Shown: piece after piece, positions 5,968 to 12,151 of the stretch
Layout of the letters: the number at the start of each line of letters is the position of its first letter
How positions within the stretch are numbered: the first letter of the stretch is position 1
Origin: Parcubacteria group bacterium
GTDB lineage: Bacteria; Patescibacteriota; Minisyncoccia; JACQLN01
Length of the DNA: 13,047 bases
NCBI GenBank assembly: GCA_016204035.1
Contig: JACQLN010000048.1
Location: 1-13,047, forward strand
Direction: 5' to 3'
The notes under the pieces: generated by a model
Databases searched by the model: none
What the model was told of the DNA's origin: nothing
Seen by the model: the letters and a program-made list of their open reading frames with translations, nothing else
Made by a program: the position numbers and the translations under genes

Positions 5968-6482
5968 GTTTTTCCGGTTTTACTTTAGTAGAAATGATTT
6001 TATATATAAGTTCTTTGTCGCTTTTGATTTTGGCTTTGTCCGGCTTGACTTTATCTACCATTAAAAATTACAGGTCGGCCAAAACCAGGGAAAACTTAAC
6101 CGCCTCGGCCGATGCCGTTTTAGGCGCTTTTTTGCAGGAAACCCGCAATGCCAGCCGCATTTACAATCCCACTACGGTTTTTGACAGCGATAACGGGGAA
6201 TTAAGTCTGGTTACCGGCTTTCAATCCACCGCCAAGACAGAGCCGGTTACTTACGTGGATATTTATCTGGCTGGCGGACGGGTCTGGCTTAAAAGAGAAA
6301 ACGAAACGGCTGCGGCTTTGACCGATGAGGCCGCGGAGGTTACCCAATTTAAGGTGGTGGAGGTGAAACCGAACGATTTAACGGGCGTGAGACTTTATTT
6401 AAGCATTCGGGATAGAATCAACACCGGAGAAAAAATTACGTTTACCACTTTCGCCATGCCCAAAGGCAACTACATTCAATAA
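5913..6482 (+). CDS. Prepilin-like protein, PilW/GspJ type
   Basis: A 189-residue minor pilin candidate. The cleavage site is FSG|FTLVE (G22, F23, glutamate at 27 = +5), followed by hydrophobic MILYISSLSLLILALSGLTL. The body, with LGAFLQETRNASRI and late beta strands, resembles GspJ/PilW. The 22-residue leader is coded by array B. It starts one base into the stop of the preceding gene (TAATG) and has no Shine-Dalgarno, so it probably depends on translational coupling. Predicted site: inner membrane before assembly, then the pilus tip. Confidence 0.85.
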   Translation: MSKFSNPKKVPSSKLQASCFSGFTLVEMILYISSLSLLILALSGLTLSTIKNYRSAKTRENLTASADAVLGAFLQETRNASRIYNPTTVFDSDNGELSLVTGFQSTAKTEPVTYVDIYLAGGRVWLKRENETAAALTDEAAEVTQFKVVEVKPNDLTGVRLYLSIRDRINTGEKITFTTFAMPKGNYIQ

Positions 6483-6551
6483 ATTTTCAATGGTCAATTT
6501 TCAAGTTTCAAATTTACTAAAAGCTAAAAGCTATAAGCTAAAAGCTAGCAA
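6482..6551. repeat. Heptad-phased repeat, array C, with four CTAAAAG-type units
   Basis: Ten consecutive 7-base units: AATTTTC, AATGGTC, AATTTTC, AAGTTTC, AAATTTA, CTAAAAG, CTAAAAG, CTATAAG, CTAAAAG, CTAGCAA. AGCT therefore recurs at 6522, 6529, 6536 and 6543. The first unit contains the stop-proximal base of the preceding gene; the ATG at 6490 is in the second; units three to ten code for the leader of the next protein. Confidence 0.85.
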
Positions 6552-6933
6552 TGGTTACGCCGCCCTATTTTCCTTTGCCATAATGCTGATTGTTTTTACC
6601 GTCGTTATCGGCGTTTTTTCCGGCTTGGCCATAAAAAACACTGCCCGCATTCGCTTAAACACGTCGGATCTTAAAAACATCTATGCCGCCGACGGTTTTG
6701 CCGAAGATGTTTTGCGTCGAATATACGACGTGGCTGTGGTTGACGCTCTAGACGAAGAAACTTTAACGATGGGCGATGCCACAGTAACATTAGACTTAAA
6801 TTTAGAAGGACTTTTGAAAAGGCATAATTTTAGCTCGCTGATTTACGACCGATATTCCCACAGCCATACTTTGCTGGTAGATGACACCGTGCCAGCCAGC
6901 ATAAAAATAAAAGAGTGGAAAGATTCGCTTTAA
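6490..6933 (+). CDS. Prepilin-like protein, PilX/GspK type
   Basis: A 147-residue protein with a leader of about 22 residues (coded by array C), a probable cleavage site SNG|YAALF, and a hydrophobic helix SFAIMLIVFTVVIGVFSGLA. The +5 residue is F27, not glutamate. Lack of this glutamate is known in GspK-type tip pseudopilins, and G-x-A-A-L recalls the PilX/GspK start. The position after GspH-, GspI- and GspJ-like genes also fits the K role. It is shorter than GspK (usually about 300 residues), nearer to PilX. The stop is followed after 5 bases by the pilM promoter. Confidence 0.72.
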   Translation: MVNFQVSNLLKAKSYKLKASNGYAALFSFAIMLIVFTVVIGVFSGLAIKNTARIRLNTSDLKNIYAADGFAEDVLRRIYDVAVVDALDEETLTMGDATVTLDLNLEGLLKRHNFSSLIYDRYSHSHTLLVDDTVPASIKIKEWKDSL

Positions 6934-6938
6934 GATTA

Positions 6939-6947
6939 TGGTATTAT
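6939..6947 (+). promoter_or_regulatory. Extended -10 promoter of pilM, near-leaderless
   Basis: TGGTATTAT sits 7 bases before the pilM ATG (6955), one base different from the nonamer before pilB and pilC. Transcription would begin at about the A of the ATG. It lies in the 21-base gap after the PilX-like gene, so pilM-N-O could be transcribed separately from the prepilins. Confidence 0.55.
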
Positions 6948-6954
6948 TTAGTCA

Positions 6955-8043
6955 ATGCTGTTTTTTCCTCCAACTATCGGTTTAGACGTATCGGATTCGT
7001 CGCTTAAGGCGGTGGCTCTAAAAAAAGGTGGAGCCGGACTTTTTGATTTGGCCGCTTTCGGCAAGGGCTATTTGGCCGAAAATACTGTTGTTGACGGCGA
7101 AATAAGATCTTACGACAGTTTTGAAAAAACCTTAAACGAGGTTTTAACCAGTGAAAAAAGCAATTTTCCCAGAACCAAATATCTGGTGGCCTCCTTGCCC
7201 GAAGCCAAGGCCTTTTTAAGAATCTTGGAACTGCCGGCCGGGCTTAAAGAAAAAGAATTGGCCGAGGCCTTAAAATACGAAATTGAAGCCAACATTCCCA
7301 TGTCGCTGGACGAGGTTTACTACGATTATGAGATCGTGGGGCACGATACCGCCGCCGGCCATTACGATATTATGGTCAATGCCATACCCCAACGCATCGC
7401 CGATTCTTATATTGATTTTTTTCAAAAAAATGGCTGGCAGCTTACGGCTCTGGAGGTTGATGCCGTAGCCACCAAACGGGCTTTGTTTAGCGGCGATGAG
7501 GCCGTTAAAGAATCCGCGCTGGTGTTAGATATCGGCGCCGCCCAGACCAGTTTTTTAATAGTTTCCGAAGGTATTTTGCGTTTTACATCTTCTAATACCG
7601 TGGCCGGCAATCAGTTTAGCAAAATGCTTTCCCAGCATTTCCCTTTAGACCTTAAAGAAGCCGAGTTTATGAAACGGATAGTGGGTTTGGATCAGAACCA
7701 TGAAAAAGGCCAGGAATTGTTAAACGTGCTGCGGCCGGATCTCACGGCCTTAAAAAGCCAAATCCAAGATTATATTAATTTTTTTGAAACCCATCCCGCT
7801 AGCCATAATCTTTCCGAATCGGCCAAAAAAATATCCAAGGTGGTGTTGACGGGCGGCGGCGCGGCGTTATGGGGACTGACCGATTGGTTGAGCCAAGAGC
7901 TTCATTTAGGGGTGGTTTTAGGCAGTTTGGGTAAAAGATTAAAAATGAATCCCATGTCTCCCGCTAAAATAAGTTTGGAAGAATCCCTGCCTTACGCCAC
8001 GGCGGTCGGTTTGGCTTTAAGAAATTTTGATGAGATAAAATGA
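6955..8043 (+). CDS. pilM: Type IV pilus assembly protein PilM (actin-like ATPase)
   Basis: Cytoplasmic actin-fold protein that binds the N-terminus of PilN and links the ATPase side to the PilN-PilO ring. The 362-residue length is typical. Motifs: GLDVSDSSLKAVAL near residue 9 (phosphate 1), EALKYEIEANIPMSLDEV about 102-119 (family signature), LDIGAAQTSFLIV from about 191 (phosphate 2), and VVLTGGGAALWGL around 296-308 (adenosine motif). There is no Shine-Dalgarno; an extended -10 directly before the ATG suggests a leaderless message. The TGA stop overlaps the pilN ATG (ATGA), as expected for coupled pilM-pilN. Confidence 0.94.
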   Translation: MLFFPPTIGLDVSDSSLKAVALKKGGAGLFDLAAFGKGYLAENTVVDGEIRSYDSFEKTLNEVLTSEKSNFPRTKYLVASLPEAKAFLRILELPAGLKEKELAEALKYEIEANIPMSLDEVYYDYEIVGHDTAAGHYDIMVNAIPQRIADSYIDFFQKNGWQLTALEVDAVATKRALFSGDEAVKESALVLDIGAAQTSFLIVSEGILRFTSSNTVAGNQFSKMLSQHFPLDLKEAEFMKRIVGLDQNHEKGQELLNVLRPDLTALKSQIQDYINFFETHPASHNLSESAKKISKVVLTGGGAALWGLTDWLSQELHLGVVLGSLGKRLKMNPMSPAKISLEESLPYATAVGLALRNFDEIK

Positions 8044-8573
8044 TCAATCTATTACCTTTATCGGAAAAGGAAAAAATATACAGCGGGTTGTTTAAGAAAC
8101 AAGCCCATACTTTTGGTTTGACGATCACGGTTATACTGGTGGGCGGGGCTATTTTGATCTTAAATACTTTTGCTTTCTTAAAAATCCAAATCCGCGAACT
8201 GGGCCAGGTTTTGCGCGCCGAGGTGACGGCGGCCGAAACCCAGGACGCCCAAGCTATAGAAGACAGTGTTAAAAATTTGAACGTCCAACTATCCCAATAT
8301 AAAAATTTCCGGGCGGAATCAGTTTCGCCTACATTGATTTTTTCCAAAATGGAAGAACTTATACCCGCGGGCGCCAAATTGACGGCGTTGTTGGTGAATG
8401 CCGCGGATTATAAAATAATCTTGGCTGGTCGGGCGGATAACCGCGAGGACGTTATTCTTTTAGAAAGCCGTCTTAAAAAATCGGATTTTTTTGAAAAAGT
8501 GGATTCACCCTTAAGCAATCTTTTGGAAAAAACCAATTCCTCTTTTAGTTTTACTTTTTATTTTAGAAAATGA
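8040..8573 (+). CDS. pilN: Type IV pilus alignment protein PilN
   Basis: A 177-residue bitopic membrane protein. It begins MINLLPLSEKEK; the INLLP motif is the known PilM-binding peptide of PilN. One transmembrane helix lies at about 25-47, followed by a coiled-coil-prone stretch (50-80) and a ferredoxin-like C-terminal domain. It forms heterodimers with PilO in the alignment complex. It overlaps pilM and pilO by ATGA at both ends, so the three are translationally coupled. Confidence 0.92.
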   Translation: MINLLPLSEKEKIYSGLFKKQAHTFGLTITVILVGGAILILNTFAFLKIQIRELGQVLRAEVTAAETQDAQAIEDSVKNLNVQLSQYKNFRAESVSPTLIFSKMEELIPAGAKLTALLVNAADYKIILAGRADNREDVILLESRLKKSDFFEKVDSPLSNLLEKTNSSFSFTFYFRK

Positions 8574-9094
8574 TCTTAAACAAGAAAACATTGGAATATT
8601 TTAAGTTTTATGTCCTCATGGCCGGCGCGATTGTAGTAGCTTTGTTTATAAATTTTGTTTTTTGGTTTAAGACGCGTTCGGCCAATCGGGATTTTCTCCA
8701 GAGGAATGAGGAGCTAAGCATGCTTACAGCCAAGAAAATGAACTTGCTCCAATTCCAACGCGAGGGCCAAAAAATGGAGGCGATTCAAGATCAGGTGCAA
8801 AGCAGTTTCGTGACTAAAGACAGCGCGGTTGATTTTATTGTTTTTATTGAAAATGCCGCTCGCAGTACGGCTAACTCGGTCAAAATTGCGGCCATTACCG
8901 AAGAATCCGGTCAACCCAAAAATTTCCGGCTGGAACTGGGCGGATCGTATCCGGGCTTGGTTAATTTTCTGGCCTATCTGGAAAATTCACCTTATTTAGT
9001 GCGCCCGTCCAGAATTGACGTTAATCAAGCGTCGGATGCCGCCCAACAATCCGTGTTTAGAACTATAGTGGATTTAGAAGTATTATCTTTATGA
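8570..9094 (+). CDS. pilO: Type IV pilus alignment protein PilO
   Basis: A 174-residue bitopic membrane protein with one transmembrane helix at about 14-33, a heptad-like coiled coil around 38-90 and a C-terminal domain containing LGGSYPGLVNFLAYLENSPYLV, the segment most typical of PilO (residues about 123-144). It partners with PilN. The start overlaps pilN by ATGA and the end overlaps the next gene by ATGA. The sequence is divergent; assignment rests on that segment, size, topology and position. Confidence 0.88.
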   Translation: MILNKKTLEYFKFYVLMAGAIVVALFINFVFWFKTRSANRDFLQRNEELSMLTAKKMNLLQFQREGQKMEAIQDQVQSSFVTKDSAVDFIVFIENAARSTANSVKIAAITEESGQPKNFRLELGGSYPGLVNFLAYLENSPYLVRPSRIDVNQASDAAQQSVFRTIVDLEVLSL

Positions 9095-9357
9095 ATATAC
9101 TTAAATCGGCTAAATTTATAGAGAAACGGGGTTTGGAAGTGGTAATAGTTTTAGCCCTGGTTGTGTTAGCTTTGGCCGGGTTGGTTTTTTACGTTTACGC
9201 TTGGCGGGCCGTTAACGCGATGGAAAGCTCTGGAGTTATAGGTATCGGCGTCCGGGAAAAGATTTTGGACGAAGTGGCCAAGGATTTAAGCGATCGCGCG
9301 GCTCATTTAGAAAAATTAAAAGTTTCACCATTGCTTTTAAGAAATATTTTTAGATGA
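9091..9357 (+). CDS. Small single-pass membrane protein in the pilus operon
   Basis: An 88-residue protein. It has a short basic N-terminus, one transmembrane helix (about 18-37, VVIVLALVVLALAGLVFYVY) and a 50-residue outer segment that includes REKILDEVAKDLSDRAAHLEKL and ends LLLRNIFR. I do not recognise the family by name. It begins within the pilO stop (ATGA) and so is translated with pilM-N-O. By position it takes the place of pilP, which links PilN-PilO to the secretin in Gram-negatives; it is not a lipoprotein and shows no PilP similarity I can see. It may be a lineage-specific accessory of the alignment complex. Confidence 0.75.
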   Translation: MNILKSAKFIEKRGLEVVIVLALVVLALAGLVFYVYAWRAVNAMESSGVIGIGVREKILDEVAKDLSDRAAHLEKLKVSPLLLRNIFR

Positions 9358-9458
9358 TCAAATTGTTGGTAGCATTTTTTAGTTTTTTTGTTGCCAGCCA
9401 TTTTTATTTTTCTGCCAGTCCCGACGGTCGTCTGGGCTGGCTCTGTTTTAATCAATAA
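9354..9458 (+). CDS. Possible 34-residue peptide coupled to the pilus operon
   Basis: An ATG at 9354 overlaps the TGA of the preceding gene (ATGA), the same arrangement as the three genes before it. The frame codes 34 residues: a hydrophobic start MIKLLVAFFSFFVASHFYF, then a short tail ending in FNQ, and stops at 9458. It could be a small membrane peptide or the remnant of a longer gene. The second half overlaps the hairpin at 9414-9441, which argues that much of it is untranslated 3' sequence. Support is only the overlap and the hydrophobic start. Confidence 0.3.
   Translation: MIKLLVAFFSFFVASHFYFSASPDGRLGWLCFNQ
9414..9450 (+). terminator. Probable weak terminator of the pilM-N-O unit
   Basis: GCCAGTCCCGAC (9414-9425) pairs with GTCTGGGCTGGC (9430-9441) as a 12-position stem with one mismatch and one G-T pair around loop GGTC, followed by CTCTGTTTTA. 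The T tract is short. A smaller stem (CTGAAG 9467-9472 with CTTCAG 9480-9485) follows. Confidence 0.5.
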
Positions 9459-9577
9459 AATTAAATCTGAAGGAATAGTCTTCAGAAGCATAAATTTATG
9501 ATTGCTATGCCCAAGAATCAGGTTTAATTAAGAAATGCTAAATAACCGCCGATTTTATGTGAATTCGTGAAAAAATT

Positions 9578-10219
9578 ATGGAAAATGAGTATCTTATAAA
9601 ACTAAAATCAGCTCTGAAAGAAAAAGTGGCGATATACATTGATGCTGCCAATCTTGAGCAGTCGGTGCGCGATATGTGGGTGAACCCAAAAGATATTCCG
9701 AACGAACTTAAACATATACCGGCTAACAAATTACGCTGGTCGGTTGATTATAAAAAACTCAAAATCTTTTTTAAGAGTGTTGGCGTATTAGTGTTTATCC
9801 GTTTTTATTCGGCTGATTTTGAATCAAAAAGCCATTTTAATTTTCGCTATTTCTTACGAAAAAATCTGAAATTCTTACTAAATACAAAACCGCTTAAAAG
9901 ATATTACGACCATACAGACATTAATCCGCACCGCAAGGCAAATTTTGATGTGGAAATAGCAACGGACGCTACTTTTAATATGTCTAAATACGATACATTT
10001 ATTCTTTTTTCCGGTGACTGCGATTTTGAATATCTTTTGAAATTTCTCCGTGGTCACGGAAAATTAACGGTCGTTTTTTCCAGAAGTGGCCATGTGGCAA
10101 AAGAGCTGCCGCCCGCTTGTCATCAATATTTTGATATAACTGATTTTCGAAGCGAGATACTCCAGATTACGCCAAAAGCGAAGAACCCCATACCAAATGG
10201 TATGGGGCCCCGCAGTTGA
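9578..10219 (+). CDS. NYN-domain (LabA-like) putative ribonuclease
   Basis: A 213-residue soluble protein of the NYN/LabA-like PIN-fold group. The acidic positions expected for a metal-dependent nuclease are present: D22 in AIYIDAANLEQ, D124 and D130 in NFDVEIATD, and the SGDCDF motif (D147, D149). It ends its domain with HVAKELPPACHQYFDI. Likely a cytoplasmic RNase; no target is evident. The last residues (NPIPNGMGPRS) are coded by a GC-rich hairpin and look like an added tail. Base use is more AT-rich than in the pil genes, and it stands 220 bases from the pilus unit, so it is probably unrelated to piliation. Confidence 0.82.
   Translation: MENEYLIKLKSALKEKVAIYIDAANLEQSVRDMWVNPKDIPNELKHIPANKLRWSVDYKKLKIFFKSVGVLVFIRFYSADFESKSHFNFRYFLRKNLKFLLNTKPLKRYYDHTDINPHRKANFDVEIATDATFNMSKYDTFILFSGDCDFEYLLKFLRGHGKLTVVFSRSGHVAKELPPACHQYFDITDFRSEILQITPKAKNPIPNGMGPRS
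10186..10207. repeat. Hairpin inside the 3' end of the NYN gene
   Basis: CCCCATACC (10186-10194) and GGTATGGGG (10199-10207) form a perfect 9-bp stem around AAAT. No T tract follows (next bases CCCCGCAG), so it is not a standard terminator. It codes the last residues of the NYN protein, whose stop is at 10217-10219. Confidence 0.7.
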
Positions 10220-10293
10220 TGTCATTTGGCACTACTGCCGAATGTATTGATATGTTATCAAATTTACAAAATCATGTCAAAATTATCCACAGG

Positions 10294-10299
10294 TATAAA
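10294..10299 (+). promoter_or_regulatory. Possible -10 element, leaderless, of the LTD/PKD gene
   Basis: TATAAA lies 6 bases before the ATG at 10306, the same arrangement as before pilB and pilM, but without the TGn extension and without a clear -35. A perfect DnaA-box nonamer (TTATCCACA, 10283-10291) overlaps the spacer. Confidence 0.35.
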
Positions 10300-10305
10300 A
10301 TAAGC

Positions 10306-11871
10306 ATGACGAAGATATTCGCAGTCATTTTTTTCTTTTTTACAGCCCTTGTTTTTATTTTACCCTATAATGTTAAGTCGGCCGCGAGTGATGTGATTTT
10401 TACTGAAATTATGTATGATTTGGTGGGCGCTGATACTGATCACGAATGGGTGGAAATTTATAATAACGGTTCCGAACCCGTGACTATTATTGAAGGTTCC
10501 GGCAATGATAGTTGGCGTTTTAACGAAAGTTCTTCTAATCACATACTTACTCTTATACAGGGCAGTTTAACTTTCGCGCCTGGAGGCGTGGCTGTGCTGG
10601 CGGGTAATAGCGCGGTATTCTTAGCCGATCACCCTGGATTTACCGGTGCATTGATTGATACAGTTATGTCGTTTAACAATACTTCTGATACTCTCAAACT
10701 CTCGGCCGATAAGGGAACGACTTTTTTTGGTGAAGTTGTTTATCAAAATACTTGGGGCGGTAATGGCGACGGCAAAAGTTTAGAAAAAATTAATTTAAGC
10801 GGTGATAATGAATCAACTAATTGGCGTGCTTCGGTAGCCGATGGTGGCACACCTGGATCGGTAACAATATCATCTACGACTACCGCGGCTACGACCACAC
10901 CGAGTGGTTCCGCGAGTCAGTCAACAACAGCTAGTGGTGGATCAGGATCAGACGCCACAGTTTCAACTCCGACTCTCAAAGCCGAAGCCGGAGGCGATGT
11001 GGTTGTGGAAGTTGGTTATCCCATCAGTTTTAACGGTTTAACTTCGCAAGGCGCCACGGCTTACAAATGGTATTTGGGTGATGGCGCTGTTAAGGACGGT
11101 GTTGAAATAACTCATACCTATCAATTTCCGGGAACATATTTAGTTACTTTGGAAGTCAGCAACAACACCGACACCAACGTGGACCAGTTAAGAGTTTTTG
11201 TTTTTGGCGGCAAGGTTTTGATCAACGAATTTTTTACCGGAAATTCTTCCACTACTGCCGCGTCAAACGCGGTTGGCGGCTGGCTGGAAATTTATAATCC
11301 CCACTCAACCTCGGCCGACATTTCGGGCTGGATCTTGGAGAGCGGCGAAAAAAAATTCATTGTGCCCGATTTTGTTTTGATTCCAGCCAAGGGTTTTTTG
11401 GTTTTAACACAGGCGATAACCGGTTTAAGCCTGAATTTTCAAAATAAAATTACCTTAAAATACCCCAACGGTCTCACAGTGGACGAAGCTGTTTTTGAAA
11501 AAGTTGAAACCGGTTATTCGGCCAGCCGCGCCGCCGAGGGATTTTTTTGGACCAAAGAACCCACGCCGGGCCGGCCCAATGTGGTTACCGCCTCGGGCGC
11601 GTCGTTGTTAGAACAAGTAAGAGTTGTGCCGAACAAGGTCAGTTTGAAACCGGAAAACTTACCTACGCGGAATTATCTAGCCAGTTTTTACAGCGAAGTG
11701 GAAACTCTGCCCCCGCCGACGGAAGTTTCTTTAGCCGACTCGGTGGGCATCTCGGCCCAAGTCGGTTTTTGGCAAAAACTTTTAAGTGGGTTATTATTCT
11801 GGGTGGCCTTGGCCGCGGCAGCGGGTTTGTTTATAAGCGTTTTTTATATAAAATTTCATAAATCCCGTTAG
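10306..11871 (+). CDS. Surface protein: signal peptide, lamin-tail-like domain, PKD, second lamin-tail-like domain, C-terminal anchor
   Basis: A 521-residue exported protein. A Sec signal peptide covers about residues 1-26 (hydrophobic FAVIFFFFTALVFILPY). LTD-like domain 1 begins VIFTEIMYDLVGADTDHEWV and runs to about 185. A Ser/Thr/Gly linker (186-225) follows. A PKD domain (226-302) contains YKWYLGDG and the typical HTYQFPGTYLVTLEV. LTD-like domain 2 (about 303-427) contains VLINEFF and GGWLEIYNP. A transmembrane helix (496-515) with a short basic tail KFHKSR ends the protein. I chose ATG 10306 because it starts the signal peptide; a TTG at 10216 and ATG at 10219 lie upstream in frame but would add 29-30 unsuitable residues. 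LTD and PKD domains usually bind other surface molecules or DNA. The first half is more AT-rich than the part after the linker. Probably an adhesin or surface scaffold. Confidence 0.85.
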   Translation: MTKIFAVIFFFFTALVFILPYNVKSAASDVIFTEIMYDLVGADTDHEWVEIYNNGSEPVTIIEGSGNDSWRFNESSSNHILTLIQGSLTFAPGGVAVLAGNSAVFLADHPGFTGALIDTVMSFNNTSDTLKLSADKGTTFFGEVVYQNTWGGNGDGKSLEKINLSGDNESTNWRASVADGGTPGSVTISSTTTAATTTPSGSASQSTTASGGSGSDATVSTPTLKAEAGGDVVVEVGYPISFNGLTSQGATAYKWYLGDGAVKDGVEITHTYQFPGTYLVTLEVSNNTDTNVDQLRVFVFGGKVLINEFFTGNSSTTAASNAVGGWLEIYNPHSTSADISGWILESGEKKFIVPDFVLIPAKGFLVLTQAITGLSLNFQNKITLKYPNGLTVDEAVFEKVETGYSASRAAEGFFWTKEPTPGRPNVVTASGASLLEQVRVVPNKVSLKPENLPTRNYLASFYSEVETLPPPTEVSLADSVGISAQVGFWQKLLSGLLFWVALAAAAGLFISVFYIKFHKSR

Positions 11872-11875
11872 AGAC
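11862..11875 (+). repeat. Left inverted repeat flanking the GIY-YIG gene
   Basis: ATCCCGTTAGAGAC, the exact reverse complement of the copy at 12130-12143. It contains the TAG stop (11869-11871) of the LTD/PKD gene. Confidence 0.85.
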
Positions 11876-11884
11876 TAACTTTAT

Positions 11885-12151
11885 ATGTTTTACACTTATG
11901 TATTACAAAGCATTAAAAGTAGTAAATGGTATACCGGCTTTACAAGTGATCTGCGGAAACGCTTTAAGGATCATAGTTCAAATTTATTTGGCTATACTAA
12001 AGGTCGGGGGCCATTCGAGCTTATATACTATGAAGTTTGTAAAAATGAGTTCGACGCCAAAGCTAGAGAAAAATATTTAAAATCAGGCATGGGTAAACGC
12101 TATCTTAAAAACAGATTAAAGCGTTTCCTGTCTCTAACGGGATGCAATTGA
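11885..12151 (+). CDS. Stand-alone GIY-YIG endonuclease domain protein
   Basis: An 88-residue single-domain nuclease of the UPF0213/YhbQ-like group. The GIY equivalent is YVL (5-7), the YIG equivalent YTG (16-18), then DLRKRFKDH (22-30) with the likely catalytic arginine R26, and AREKYLKSGMGKRYLK (60-75) with the likely metal-binding glutamate E62. Members occur alone in many genomes; in vivo role is uncertain (DNA nicking, repair or selfish). No Shine-Dalgarno is seen. Its last 10 bases overlap the start of hpf, and the gene is bracketed by 14-bp perfect inverted repeats, which suggests it moves or moved as a unit. Confidence 0.88.
   Translation: MFYTYVLQSIKSSKWYTGFTSDLRKRFKDHSSNLFGYTKGRGPFELIYYEVCKNEFDAKAREKYLKSGMGKRYLKNRLKRFLSLTGCN
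12130..12143 (-). repeat. Right inverted repeat flanking the GIY-YIG gene
   Basis: GTCTCTAACGGGAT is the exact reverse complement of 11862-11875. It lies inside the last codons of the GIY-YIG gene and contains the first two bases of the hpf ATG (12142-12144). Confidence 0.85.

Noticed and set aside
5308..6551. CRISPR array
   Set aside because: The repeats are 7-base degenerate units with no spacers and lie partly within genes; no cas genes are present.
10283..10291. Perfect DnaA box TTATCCACA
   Set aside because: Only one box is seen, with no AT-rich unwinding region or dnaA/dnaN nearby, so no replication origin is called. A role in the promoter cannot be excluded.
10216..10305. In-frame upstream TTG/ATG starts for the LTD/PKD gene
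   Set aside because: They would put about 30 polar residues before the signal peptide; ATG 10306 gives a normal Sec signal.
11547..11861. Plus-strand 104-codon frame within the LTD/PKD gene
   Set aside because: Off-frame shadow with no recognisable domain and no start signal.
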